64,000 bases of DNA, taken from Bolinopsis microptera (lineage: Eukaryota > Ctenophora > Tentaculata > Lobata > Bolinopsidae). A program made the translations under genes and the position numbers. Below, piece after piece: positions 28,181 through 40,489 of the stretch. The notes beneath the pieces are model-generated. The model was not told the origin of the DNA, ran no database searches, and saw only the letters and a list, made by a program, of their open reading frames with translations. The stretch is from positions 3,493,001 through 3,557,000 of the forward strand of contig NC_087073.1 of NCBI RefSeq assembly GCF_026151205.1, given 5' to 3'. Each line of letters opens with the position of its first letter. The first letter of the stretch is position 1.

Positions 28181-30370
28181 TATTGTTTGAATGACCTTTT
28201 TATACTTTAAAAAACAGCTTGCACCGCAGATACTCTTGTTATTTCTGTTGAATATGAATTGATTATGAATTATAATTATTGTTACTTTTCCCCTAAACAT
28301 AGTTCCTCCATTGGTTGGTGTGAATAGTAATTCATTCGAAATATTCTGAGTTCTGCACCAGAAAACTGAAGTGTCATAGTATAGGAATACTTAGAGTATA
28401 GGAAAACAAGTTAAATCTTAGGAAGATACACATCAGATACACATCAGGGGGCCTGCGCCTTGTCAAAAGTTCTTCCATAGGTCAGTGTCATACAATATAT
28501 TACAATCTGTAGAGTTATACGTTCACCTGCCCATGTGCTTACGCATACATATGAATAGGTGTATATCTGGTAATTATATCTATGAAAGTTTATATATCCT
28601 AATCGTTCATTGTTTCAGTATATACCATACCATATCATGCTTGTCTGTGGGGTTTTTGTAGTTACATTGCATTAGTTGAACGTTGTTTCATTGCTTTACA
28701 GATTCCTAGAATAACAACAGAAAAGTATCAAGCGGTAGTAATAAGCGGTGGTAATAAGCGGTAGTAAGTAAACAAGTGGTAGCATAAAGTTAAGCAATGG
28801 CACGTCCTGATCAAATCAAATCAGTCAGTGGAAAAGTGACAAGAATGGAAGATGGATTAAGAACTTTGGATGGAATTCACATAATTGGAAAAGAAAATGC
28901 ACAGCACTACTTTTAGAACTGAATCCAGGGCACATGGGAAGTGAAAGGCGCGTGTAGCAAGTGACGCGAGCGCCTGTGGACTGCATACTGCAGCGCAAAA
29001 GTGCTCTGGTTTGTGGTTTGCGTTTGTGTGGTTAAAGCGATGTTATCTATATTATATTTTAAACTTGACGAAATTTCCCCGGCAACGGGGACATAGAAGA
29101 AAAAACACCGAAAATCGACCTCAAAATGACCCTCTGGTGATGCCAAACCCAGCTCGCAAATGGAGTTGAAACCTCGCCATTTTTAGCAGGGTTGTAGAAA
29201 AAGGATAGGAATAGGCTATAGCATTCTTAGAATTTTGATTTAGGCTTTAGATTTTTTATAATTAACGTCGGAAGTGAGGTAAAATAACCGTTAGAATAAT
29301 GTCGTTATTTTAGCAAAAGTTTATTGCGCTGTTGCGTAGCAACGTTAAAATGCACGTGCGCGAGCAATAACATCTTAACTACGCGCGTTGTTATGCTGTA
29401 TGCTACGTCATAACTTCAAAACTAGCTCACATTTACGCTCACGCTATGACTTATATTCATAACTTTGGTTGTGATTGGTATTTTTTGATGCGGTAAAAAG
29501 TATCGTTTTGGGAATCCGAATACTAACAACGCTGTCGCCATTGTTAGATAAATTTCATTATGTCTACTGTATTATAACAGAGCTGTATGATGAAGAGAAA
29601 TTAAAACATAACTGATTTTTAAAATTTCCTCGAACAAAGCTTTCGACTAGCGGGTTTCTAGTATATTATATACGTATTATCAATAATACTATAAACATAT
29701 CATTTTCCCCAAATGGCTTCAACGATCGTTGTATGGAGTGTTATCCAATAAAATCCAATTTTTGTGTCAGATAAAACACATTAATAAATTTTCATTTTTA
29801 CCGTCTACTATCAATTGTATCAATGAAATTGAAAGAAATGTACTAATTCAAAATTGTATCCTGCTTTAAGTTTAAATCCATTTATAAAGCTTACCCGGCG
29901 CGACATTATCTCCGCATGCATTCTAGAAGTGAAAGATAAACCAACAAACTGGGTTAATTAAAACATGCCCGGCCCCAACATACAACTTAGCGTAACTTGC
30001 TAGTATACTGCTCGCTCCTCTCATGATAGAAGCTCTAAAAGAACGCCGCGCATTGGGATTGGCGTGCCAGGTAACAACAACTTAAATTTCAAATTTTGTT
30101 CTTTTGCCATAAACAAATTAGCGATTTAAAAAATTGTAATTTACATTTAAATACATAATGTTTCCTGTAAACCACTAAAACCTGGTTTTTGAAACTTTCT
30201 CATGACCATGTCGCAGAAATATCGATTCAGGGTGTTACATATGATGATATCAGACCACATCAAATGATTTTTGATGTGGGAAGAAAATTAATTTTATTTT
30301 TAGCGAGTATAAGCGTCTTGATGATCTTCTAATTGACTTGATAATGATCGAAGGAAATTTCCAGGAATAA
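28181..30370. other. Intergenic DNA without a recognisable gene
   Basis: A short degenerate tandem repeat, AGCGGTAGTAATA (three to four copies), lies at about 28731-28775. A 39-codon frame starting at 28797 (GKVTRMEDGLRTLDGIHIIG) looks mildly protein-like but has no homologue I recognise. The sequence at 29460-29500 (TTTTTTGATGCGGTAAAAAG) recurs inverted near 33065. Nothing else is supportable. Confidence 0.4.
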
Positions 30371-30390
30371 GAACCAAGAACGCTTTATCA

Positions 30391-30645
30391 CTCGTACACG
30401 CCATGTTCAACAAGGGGCCTTACGAAAAATATATGTTTTCGCAAGGCACCTTCTCGTACACGCCATGTTCGAGAAGGGGCCTTTGTTTTAGCGCAAATAT
30501 ATACGTTCCAAAAAACATATGTTTTTTGAAAAAGTATATATGTTTTTTAAAAAAATAAAATGTTTTTTGAAAAAGTATATATTTATTTAAAAAGCATATA
30601 TTTTCTTCGTAAGGCTCCTTCTCGTACACCGTACCCTACCCGTAC
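30391..30645. repeat. Hairpin-like repeat block with CGTACACGCCATGTTC and CATATGTTTTTTGAAAA units
   Basis: The left arm (AAGGGGCCTTACGAAAAATA, about 30412) and the right arm (reverse complement of the block ending near 30640) are inverted copies. CTCGTACACGCCATGTTC occurs twice on the left, and its GTACAC relative occurs on the right. The middle is an AT-rich set of short repeats with TTTTTTGAAAAAGTATATAT. This is probably a small foldback or MITE-type element. Confidence 0.55.
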
Positions 30646-30729
30646 AATATTTTTATCAAATACTAACATCGTCGATGAGTTGCGAATCAACTTGATACAT
30701 GTTGTATAATTCTTTTCGCGCGGAACTCA

Positions 30730-31390
30730 GCACTCATGCACTATTCGTGCATTATAATATATATATAACCCGCCGCGCACGAGTGCGCGGCTCCCCTGTA
30801 TCGTAGTGAAACGACCGTGGGGGTCACGACGTGATACAATATGAACATACTTAATTAAGGATGTCAATTCATCGCAGCTCGGCGCGGCACAGTAGCGCAT
30901 CTCGCCGATCTAGCGAGAGAAGCCTCATTGAGTGCGCGGCGCGGCACAGTAACGCATCGCGCTACAATTGACAATGAACACACATAACAAATAAAAACTC
31001 AATTAAAACGTTGTCATACGTTGTATGATCCGCCGCGCACGAGTGCGCGGCTCCCCTGTATCGTAGAAACGATTTCAAAATAATGCTATAAATAATGAAG
31101 CAAAATGAAAAACCATTTCATTGTCATACGCTGTATGACCCGCCGCGCACGAGTGCGCGGCTCCCCGCTGTATCGCGTCGTAGAAACTCTACTATAGTGA
31201 AACTCTACTATATAATAGTGAAACTCTACTATAGTGAAAAACTTTGTAGCACTGCACTATGCGCTACTGGGCCGCGCCGCGCATCTTCTCGCAACCTCGC
31301 ATCTTCTCGCAACCACTCCACACTCTATAATGAAAAAAATCCACTATAGTGAAACGACGATGGGGGTCACGACGTGATACAAATATTTCA
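30730..31390. repeat. GC-rich repeat cluster with hairpin GCCGCGCACGAGTGCGCGGC
   Basis: The 20-base palindrome GCCGCGCACGAGTGCGCGGC (8-bp arms, CGAG loop), followed by TCCCC...TGTATCG, occurs near 30772, 31032 and 31142. The phrase GTGAAACGACCGTGGGGGTC/ACGACGTGATACAA near 30806 recurs at about 31350 (GTGAAACGACGATGGGGGTC). Related GCGCGGCACAGTARCGCATC pieces lie at about 30884, 30936 and, diverged, 32099. This block is far richer in CpG than its AT-rich surroundings. The small frame 31095-31349 is only a by-product of the repeats. Confidence 0.7.
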
Positions 31391-31492
31391 TACGTATCAA
31401 ATCGGATGTGCTTTCTGTGCAAATACAATTACTATAAGTGCGCACCTAATTACTTATACTTATAGTTATAGTTATGGCAGTATTGGGTAAAA

Positions 31493-31783
31493 TTGACAAT
31501 TAGACTTCAGCTTCGTACGCGTATCATGTCACCAGAATTGAGAATGCCAGACACTAGACTTCCTAAATACCTGCTTAACTGGACCCCTGCGCATGGGAAA
31601 AGATCTAGGGGCCGTCCAAGAAAGAACTGGATAAAATGTTTGCTGGAAGATGCTGCAGCGTTTACAGGAAACACTGACATACACTTAGAAGGAGCGAGCG
31701 AGATGGCTAGTGACTGCAGACTTTGGAGGGAGATGATACGTCACAAACGGGAGTTCATTGGTGCAGGCCACTCGAATGATTGA
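31493..31783 (+). pseudogene. LINE ORF2 C-terminal fragment (GRPRK tail)
   Basis: It reads MPDTRLPKYLLNW, then AHGKRSRGRPRKNWIKCLLE, then ASDCRLWREMIRHKREF and GAGHSND, stop. The hGkRsrGRPRK-W and late A-x-D-x-x-x-WR pattern marks the C terminus of a LINE protein downstream of RT. No RT motifs remain upstream, so it is a 5'-truncated copy. It is the same family as the remnant ending at 19990 and is less decayed. Confidence 0.75.
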
Positions 31784-33694
31784 GGAGACCTAATCAAGCA
31801 CTTACAAGTAAGTACGCGTATCATGTATGAAGTCTAATTATCAATTTTACATGTGATGAACGTTTATTATAATGTATAAATTATTATTAATGAGGTACGT
31901 AAAGTGTCAATAATTTTGATTTATGTGTTTACTACTGCTAATAAAAAGCTCTCATTAATTTTTATCCTGTATCTGGTATCATTAAGCTGGGCCTTCGAGT
32001 TCAAATCGAGGTTGCAATTTAAATTGTAAATATGATGTATGATTCACGATGTCAATTGTCAATCCGATCCTTCGCATCTCGTGGTTGTGAGAAGATGCGC
32101 GGCGCGACCCAGTAGTGCATCGAGCTACAAATATGATGTATATTCTACAGAATCAAAATTTTATTAGGTCCCTCTGGACTGCGAAGTGCGAACCCAAGAT
32201 GAAGATGCTACGGCCCCAGAGGCATACTATGTACTACATGGGCTGATGTAAACTGGGCGGAAGTTGGGGGTTATAGTGTAGGTTTATAACCTACCAAGAC
32301 GCGCGCCGAGTTGGACTCGTCGACGGTCCTGAAACAAATATTTTACGAGTATCACCCGTTAAGGGTTATACAACATTTGAGGAATCTTGGTACAATTGCA
32401 AGTTGAAGTAGGATGTGGTACTTAACAAATTAAATGTAGCCGAGTTCGTCTTCTGGAGTCGACTTAGAAATAGAAGCAGAATATAAGGGATTAAAACTAT
32501 TAACAACACTGCTATGCTTATGTAACAAATAGTTTGAGATACAGATATGCTATTATTAAAAGTTCGATTTTATTTTCAAATCCCTAGTATTATGCTTTTC
32601 ACTGAGTCGACTCCAGAAAACAAACTTGATAAGATCAGTTAATCTCAACATGGGACTCCAGACATGTTTTCTCAGAACATCAACAAGTTAACGTTAACAT
32701 CAAAGCCAAGCAATCGCCTAATAAACGATTATTTACTCCTCAGAAATACTGATTGAAAGTTATTTACCTGGCCGGGGATCTGACCAGGCATCAGTGTTCA
32801 AAAACATAATGAAGATATGGCAGAATGCCAGGGTGGGCGCCGATAGGATATGTAAGTTTAAGTTCCGAGAGGCGATAGGATTTGCTCTCGGACCCAATAG
32901 GAAATGTAAAACCTATCGGATCCGAGCGCTAATCCTAGCGGAGAAAGGATTTAACAATTCCGAGTGGCGATAGGCATGCCGTAAATTTTATTATTATTAC
33001 ATACCTAAAAAGCTCGTGGCCCCGTGGTTACAGGAAGGAAGGTAATAGTATTTTTGATAGTCAGTTTTTATCGCATCAAAAAATATCCATCACAATCGTT
33101 AGTTTATGCTTTGTAAATGTATCTGGCCTGGGAGATCTGATCAAGCTTTCGTGTTTCAAAAAATCAATCTAATATAATATGCAGTTTATTGGAGTGAGAG
33201 GTGGGTGCCGTAAAGTTTTACAGTACATGTTATTTTCTGCTTTATTGTGTGATATTAAAGTACAATTACAAAATTCATCGGTAAAGGTCTTTTGACATTT
33301 TTATTGACTGTTTTGGATAAAGGGATCGTTCACATAATATGACGTAAACAGTTTAACTTTAAGGGGTTTGTGTTACTTCTACACGATAATAAGAAGTTTA
33401 CTGTTACTTGAGCAGTATTTCTCCAAAGTCCAAAGGTACAGATTTTTCATATTCACCGGGAAAAATTAAAAATCTGTTTAAATGTTAATTCAATCAACAT
33501 TGGACTAAAAATACAGACAATCTGGGGAAAAGCTACTGTGGTGTGTGGTAATTCCAGGAGAATGAGATTCTAAGGTCAAATCGGATATCGGCAGCACACT
33601 TTTACTTCCCAAGTGGAACGTTTAAAGATTACCCTCCTCATATAACAAAAATGTAAAAAATACTCGTTTAATCTAAATTATGGAAGTGGTACTG
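31784..33694. other. Intergenic DNA between a LINE tail and the alpha2/delta stop codon
   Basis: It contains a partial tandem duplication about 360 bases apart (32767 and 33127: CTGGCC(G/T)GG.GATCTGA, ending GTGGG(C/T)GCCG). Two direct copies of CCGAG(A/T)GGCGATAGG lie at about 32859 and 32960. The right end should contain the alpha2/delta 3' untranslated region. No exon was recognised. Confidence 0.45.
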
Positions 33695-36600
33695 CTAGCA
33701 CCAAAAAAGTACTGAACGCAAAACAGCTGAAATTATTAGAAAGGGAGAACCTATAAGCAATTGGCAATGACTGCACATGCCCTCGTCAGTATAACTTACG
33801 ATACACGTTTTAAAATTACGATAATAGTGATTAATTAAACTAGCCATAGCGTCCGTGTTGGGAACATCATGGTCTTCGTGACCCTCTTGGCAGCCCTGAT
33901 GGTGATACACTCGGACCCCTCGATATGGTGTTATCTGCTCGGACACGGGTTTGCAGCCCGGACTATGGTCCACTACTAACAGGAGGTTTGTACTGGGAAC
34001 GTTTGACACCTCGTAGTGGGACTGACACCCGTTGGGGCCGTCACCATTGATCCAGGTGCCGTGAGTGTCTTGGTACTGAAAATTCCTCTGGTACAGATTA
34101 AACATCCTGCAGCATTCCACGGTTTTTTCCTTCACGATGTGGTTTGCTTCAACGTCTGTTAAAAAGTAGTCAAAGTAGAAGAGCAGCTTAAGGTTAGTTA
34201 AAAAGTTCATCAGAACTGCTAATAGGTTATATAAAATAGGTTTAAAAGTGCATGCTCCGTTACTGCCATGGTGACCTTCATGCTCAGTTACCGTCTCTTT
34301 ACACTCGTTTATACACTCTGTATAATTTACGACGTTAAAAATCCTTCTTTTTATAAGTTCTTTAAGAAGATAAGGATGGTGCTCTCCTAAATGCCCCGCT
34401 TGGTCCCCCATATCTTCACTTCCTCGCTCATTGTTATATCCCATGATAATCTCCCCGTTTTCATCGACTAGAAATCGATCCAAATCATCATCGTGGCCCC
34501 CAAGAAGCTTTTCTCTGACGAGCTCTACTCTAACTTCAATCCCTACAGCAGCTACTTGACTAGACACTCCATCTACTGTCACATTGACTCGCTGGGTGAT
34601 GTTCACTGATCTGAAGTTGTAGATCTCTCGTCGGTACGGTTGTGAGATGAACAGTGACGCTGCCGAGATGTTCTTAACAGTTTGAGCGTACGGAGTGAGG
34701 GTGGCCATGGTGGTTGCGTTTGCTCCGTTCCACTTAGGGTTACTGAAGAACACCATGCCCGTGTAGGTGATGATGAAATGGGAGAGGATTTCGTCCTTCT
34801 GGAAACTCCGTCCACCGATTTGAATATCCTCAGCCTGCTCGGCAGGGGCAGGATATTTCTTGAAGGCTTCCTTAAAGTACCTCGACAGGTATATGTCAGT
34901 AAACAACGAGAAAATGACGGCTGAACAAGTGGAATTGTCCAGGTCAACTTTACCGTGTGTTCTGTCCTAGTTGCTTCCTAACGTTACAACTGTTGTCGTC
35001 AAAGTTGTGAAGAACTTGGCCAGTCCAGTTGCTTTTTAGAATTGAAACGATGTCCTCCACGTTTAGGGTTTTTAGTTTGTACATGAAGTAGGTTGGAGGG
35101 TAGGTGGGGTAGATGCAAGCTATACTGAAGGGTGTAGAAGTTACTGGGTAGATCTGATATTGGAGCTCCTGAGGGAATCGAACAATAGGTTAATGTTGTG
35201 CAATACTACAGACCTTACGGACATTATTAAAACTCATTATTCAAGGGAGTTAACAGTAGATTATGGCTATATAAATCACGTGCACAGATAATTTGGAACA
35301 ATAACTTAATAAAAATAACTTTATCCACCTGGTACCATTCAGAGCCTCTTTTCTGGTTCTCATAAGTCAGAAATCCTTTTGTCTTCAAAACAAAGTGATC
35401 GTGATCAATCATTCTCTTCTCAAGATCTATTAGATCCTGCGAGAATAACAGGATGTTACTGCAATCGTTTAATCTAAGATAAGTACAATAATGTGCTGTT
35501 TCATATTGTAAGACTCGAATTTAAAAGTTTGTAAGATTATACTTATAGGAGATTTAAATAACCCGAATAATGTTAACCTGTTTGTTCTCGTCAGTCCACC
35601 GGAAATTATGGAACCTGGTATTGACATCTTCGTATTTGTACTTGTCAATCCTAGGATGGTAGACGGGATAACCCTTGTTGTTGATGATCACACTCGCACT
35701 ACTGATGGGAAGGACACTGCTGCTGATCTGGATTATTCGGGACGACTTAAAGTCGAGTCCCACGATACCTGTATTATTTATGCGTTAGTAACTGAATACA
35801 GAACACATTCACAGATACGATACACGATAGAAGTTTGCGACTTCTCCTGCTCCCATACAGCCCCGAAAGCGATTTCTGTAGAAAACAATTAGCATTATCC
35901 GAACACAGGTTCAAATTGGAGGATGTTAGATTGGAATTTAGATAACGATAATTGAAACCATACAAATATCGAAGTAAATGTACAAAAACGATTTAACATA
36001 CTGATATTACCTAATAAAGAAACACTGTTGTTATTGGCAACCTTAGTGACCATTCTCTCTGACTCAGACGTTCCCACCACGACTGGTAGAGTGACCGTGA
36101 TCACCAGCCCAAAACCTCCCAGATCTTTGTAAGCGTTGCTCCAGGTAGGCTGTATTGACTGATCTTTCAGCGGAGTGTTCCCTATCTGGAGGGGTTTCAT
36201 TTGTAACATTGTACACTTTACAGACGTAAGTGGGGACGTCACATGTGGAATGTGGGAATGAGAAATCGGTTTTGTAAAGTGTATCTATGAGGTATAATGG
36301 TGCTACATCCCTTAAAATAAAATGAAAAATATTTTGACGCTCGACTAAGTTTTATAACATTCAATAATTAACCATTAAATTCCAAAAAACATATTTTGAC
36401 ACTTGACTTAGTTCTAAAACATTAAAATATTCAGCTAAATGAACAAACCTGGACGAGTCTCTGCAAAGCAGCCTCAATCTGCCCGAAGTAAAGGATCTTG
36501 GAATAGTAGCCCCGATTAGAACATGCCAAGCCCTTCAGTCGGTCATTGTACATTCCCTCGTTTTTACGGAACGAGAACACAAATATTCGCACGTGTTTCT

Positions 36601-38085
36601 GCGTGTTCAACTTTGCTACTATCTCCTGAAATGGGGCTTCCGTCAAATTAGCTCTGAGAAATTTTTGTATCGCATTCACATTGCCACAATTAGATAAAAC
36701 GCATATTAGATTCGATAGTAAATTAAAGTGTATCCGGTAGCTAGTTGGATTGGAGCGTAGATTACAGTAAAAATTTAAATTATGAATAGAATTTGTTTTT
36801 ACTTTTTTCAATTTCAAACTTACATCAACAGGTTGCCCTGTCTCGTCCGTAAAGAGAACGATGGCTTTCTCACAATAAGCAGATTGGTTTATCATCCTGC
36901 TCTTTTCGAATGTTTCGAAAGCTAGATTAAAGCCTGCTTCCCAGTTGCTGGTTCCGTTAGGCTGAATGTCTTTAATAGCATCAATCAAGGTTTTCTTGAC
37001 AATCTTGTTCGCTCGGGTCAGGTGGTAGTAACACGTCAGGAATTTGGCTGAAATATTTTAATTTTGAGAAACATAGAGGTGGGTAATTTCTAGGACAAAT
37101 GATGTGATTTATGTTTATTTCAACACGCGGAGGAAAAAACTTGCACAATCTGATTATCATCTTCTATGGCTGTAATTTCTCATATTAAAGTTGACCCAAC
37201 AAACGTTAAATATTAATCCATAGTCAAAACATAAATCAACTTACCTTCATACCCAACGTCGATAGCAGTGACAAAGTCAGTATCAGATATAATCTCATTG
37301 AGGAACTTAACGGCAGTATTTTTCAGCAGCCTGGTAGGAAAACCCTCCAAACTCCCGCTCGTATCCATAAGAAGGATAACATCTTTAGGGCACCCTATAC
37401 CAGCATTGTACCAGGGCCTCCTCCGCACATCAAAATCTATCTGATCCTTGGCAGGGATGTATGTAGCGGGGTAGGTTCTCATGACACCTTGGGGGGTTCC
37501 TATGTACTGCCAGAATATGTTATCCGCTTTTTTGTCGTTGTTCTGAATGAATGCTTTGTCCAGGCCGGATGTCCATTGGATTGTGTTCCTGACCTCAGTC
37601 CAGTTATCATACACATCTAGAGGTAGGTTTATGGCTGATTCTGTCATGCTAACACTTGCCATGTAGCGCTCGTTATGCTCCAGATGCAATACACTTCCGT
37701 TGTTTGATGTCAAGGGGTGCGTGAAACCGTCCCAATAATTATAGGTCAGGTCCTTGTCCCACTTGTGGCTCTTGTACTCCTTGATGGTCCTCTTCTGGAT
37801 GTTTTTGAGGGCCGTGAAGGCATCATTAAACTCTTTACCGGTTGTAACCCCCACGTGGTCTCCCAGTTTGTGGGTGTCTATCTCTGTCCTATACGTGTGT
37901 TTCTCGTACAACCGAGCAATAAGGTCCGCGTCAATGTACGTACGGAAGTAACTGAAGAGTCGATGACTCACATCTGTGTTAGATAGGGTGGGTGTGGGAA
38001 GTAGAAGTACCAGGACGAGTAGAAGAAGAAGGAGCTGTCGATATCTGTGCAACATAGTCCATTGCCAGGTGTGGCTATCAGTCAT
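33695..38085 (-). CDS. CACNA2D: Voltage-gated calcium channel alpha2/delta subunit (seven exons, one apparent frameshift)
   Basis: Extracellular auxiliary subunit that promotes surface expression of CaV channels. Exons: 37245-38085, 36824-37047, 36449-36625, 36011-36284, 35578-35768, 35329-35436, 33695-35168 (3289 nt, about 1095 residues, the family's length). An inner Met at 38055 gives a clean signal peptide (MLHRYRQLLLLLLVLVLLLP). VWA_N follows (FWQYIGTPQGVMRTYPA, DVRRRPWYNAG), then VWA with the MIDAS DTSGS, NGTSNWEAGF and LFTDE; then a Cache-like region (LGGFGLVITVTLPVV; NKGYPVYHPR). The late Cys-rich part includes ECCRMFNLYQRNF and NLLLVVDHSPGC. A hydrophobic C terminus suits a GPI or membrane anchor. 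In the last exon the 5' frame stops at 34950 and the 3' frame opens only at 34966, so one base is gained or lost between them. The rest is undamaged, so assembly error or a recent mutation is likelier than an old pseudogene. MIDAS and length favour CACNA2D over CACHD1. Confidence 0.92.
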
Positions 38086-40004
38086 TAATCTGCATAGGCC
38101 ATTTTATCATTTCACGGGGATTTCACCTGAACGAGAGGTGATCAAAATTAGGAGAAAGCAATGCCAGTGTGGTTTAAAGACAATGATAAATAACGGTTAT
38201 AAAAGTCATTAAAATTGAATATTTTTCCATAATTACCAAGTTACCAATCATGTGTAACTGTAACTCATCAGTTTTATGAAAAGAAAAACTCGAAGAAGCG
38301 ACTCTCCATGGGATGAGGTGACCCAAAAATGTACAGATATTACAAATTCGCCCTGGATTATAATTAGCAAAATCAACAACTTTTTAGTAAATTATAGTTT
38401 CAGTGACACTGGTCAATATGCATTGAGGGATGGCGCGAGCTTGAAACAGTAAGCAAGTTACAAAATATAATCCAAGGATTAGGGATATGATCTATTGATT
38501 GTGAACACTGCACCAGCACACAGCCGAATAAATATGTAAACAGTTTTAGACATTGGAAAGGCGTATTGTCGTTTCACATATGTTTGGCAGTTGACACACG
38601 ACAAAATGTTGGACAGCATTCAGAAACTGGATAGAGTCTAGTTTTCTTGTCTGTTTTGAAGCAATATAACAGCAGACAGGATTAGTGAAAATTTTCTAAA
38701 ATTTTTTCACCTGGATGAATTAGTTATATAAAAAACAGACCAGCCAGAAAAACTGTATGGTTTCACCCAAAATATTCAAATATGTCAACAGCTGTTTTAG
38801 CGCGAAAAGCATGCACTAAAACCAATAATCATATTAATTTTCTTCATGAATCTGTTCGGCTTTATCCAAATAAACTTATAGACGGCAAGGAATTTAAGGA
38901 GAACAATAAAATTATTGACACTAAAAATAACAGTACACAATGTGCACTCACGAATAGAAGAACTCCGGCATTTTGGAGTGAACAACGAGTTTTACTGAGC
39001 ATGAGTCGAAAAGCGAATGTTCTAGAATTCAGGGATCATATAAACATAATTAAATGACAAAGTGCTCGATCAAACAGTGCTCGATCAAACTTACGCTAAA
39101 CGGTTAGGAGATCCCAAGTCTTCTGCCGTCAACAAATTAAAGCGGTATAGGAAAGTTCAAAGCAACGAGGGTCGTAAATCAGGCCAACTGCCATTAGATT
39201 ACCGATTATGTTCATGTTTGAAAACGCTGAAAACGTAGAAGAGTTCATATTTTTAGTCGCCTAAAATATTGAGAGGCAGAGATACCCGCTTCGGACGACT
39301 TTGAATATCATTATCAAACGACAATTTTATTCTATATCTTGGTATAACCTGAAGCAAACTATCAAATGGCAGACATGAAGTATCAATCTTTAGCATCATT
39401 GGTTGTCTGATCTTGTAAAACGATCCTAAAGATTCTAAAGATGAAACATAAATGATGCAATATCTGTGCAGATCAGTCTCCGCTCAACCAACGTTGCCGA
39501 CTAATTTATATACTGTGCCCTGATCTGATTTGAGGAGTCACCCAGGTCGACATACAGAGAACATAATTAAGGTAATTAAATACAATAGCTAGATCTCTCT
39601 TAAATGATTATTGATGTGTCCAGGATTATAGATAATTATGATAATAATGTAGCGTAACTAAGCAAACAATGGATAGGGTAACGATTAGTGGACGACGTTT
39701 AACCAAGCAAATACTTTTCTTGATACCAAATTTAACGATGATGAGTTCATTAGATGTACTAGTATAATTGATGAGTTGTTCGATCTGTTAAACCGTAATT
39801 GCGTTTATTCAAACAATTAACCATCAGAATCCAGTCGTTATTTACGGAAATGATTTTGTGTACTGTTAAGTTGAGATTAGCGCATGTTATTCATCATTCA
39901 GGACACGTCTAAATTAGATTTAAAGACGGTGACCGACTTTGTATTATTATGCAACACTTCGCGTGACTTTATTAAAGTCAACACAGCTTAGATAAATGGT
40001 GTTC
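38086..40004. other. Upstream flank of the alpha2/delta gene; no gene seen
   Basis: The promoter and 5' leader of the alpha2/delta gene should begin here, but no core motif stands out. A 91-codon plus-strand frame at 38782-39057 has no recognisable family, no signal peptide and no supporting splice pattern; I do not call it. Confidence 0.4.
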
Positions 40005-40121
40005 TTATTTTCTCTCCAGCACATTATCATCTACATTATCAGGCACAAACGTTTCCCTTGGCTCCAGTCGCATCATCAGAAACTCTTTCTCATCGTTTGT
40101 TGGATGGAATTCTTTAGAATT
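40005..40121 (-). CDS. Candidate terminal exon of an unidentified gene
   Basis: The minus-strand reading has strongly protein-like, acidic composition: NSKEFHPTNDEKEFLMMRLE, then PRETFVPDNVDDNVLERK, stop TAA at 40005-40007. The frame opens directly after a TAG whose AG could serve as the 3' splice site, though the polypyrimidine tract is weak. I recognise no domain. It could be the last exon of a gene whose other exons lie to the right, or a chance frame. Low confidence. Confidence 0.3.
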   Translation of the reverse strand, partial: NSKEFHPTNDEKEFLMMRLEPRETFVPDNVDDNVLERK

Positions 40122-40489
40122 CTACTCGACCCTCTCCTGTACAGAACCTAGGATTGCAGAAGTAGGAATTCAGAACTTAACGTCCTAACTGAACGTCAGT
40201 GGGTAAGTGGGTAAGTTGGTAACTCTGGAGGGATTATGTTTTGAATATTATTATACCTAGTTTAGGAATGGTCAGCGTGCTAAGAATGTTGTTGGTTTGG
40301 TCCTATAAAGGAGACGGATGTTGTCCTGTTAATATAACTGGGGGGACACGGAAAGCAGATCCAATATAACGCACTGCTCCACAGTAAGTGCTCTTACTAT
40401 AAGTATTTTTACTGACTTCACGGTAAGTAAGTGGATAATAGGTGGATGGCATTAATTGCGGTATTTATGAAGGAGTCATCTCGGAGTCC

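Noticed and set aside
30420-30629. Minus-strand frame rich in Phe, Tyr and Lys
   Set aside because: It is a translation of the AT-rich short repeats between hairpin arms.
30730-31390. Hammerhead-type ribozyme suggested by GTGAAAC next to hairpins
   Set aside because: The required CTGATGA core is absent at the right distance; I found no complete ribozyme core here or near the Penelope fragment.
31990-32015. tRNA-like GTTCAAATC box
   Set aside because: The flanking bases do not form a T-stem, and no A box or acceptor stem is present.
36011-36300. Alternative acceptor at about 36300 giving GDVAPLYLIDTLYKT in the alpha2/delta gene
   Set aside because: That frame does not lead into the conserved LGGFGLVITVTLPVV; the acceptor before 36284 keeps phase with both neighbours.
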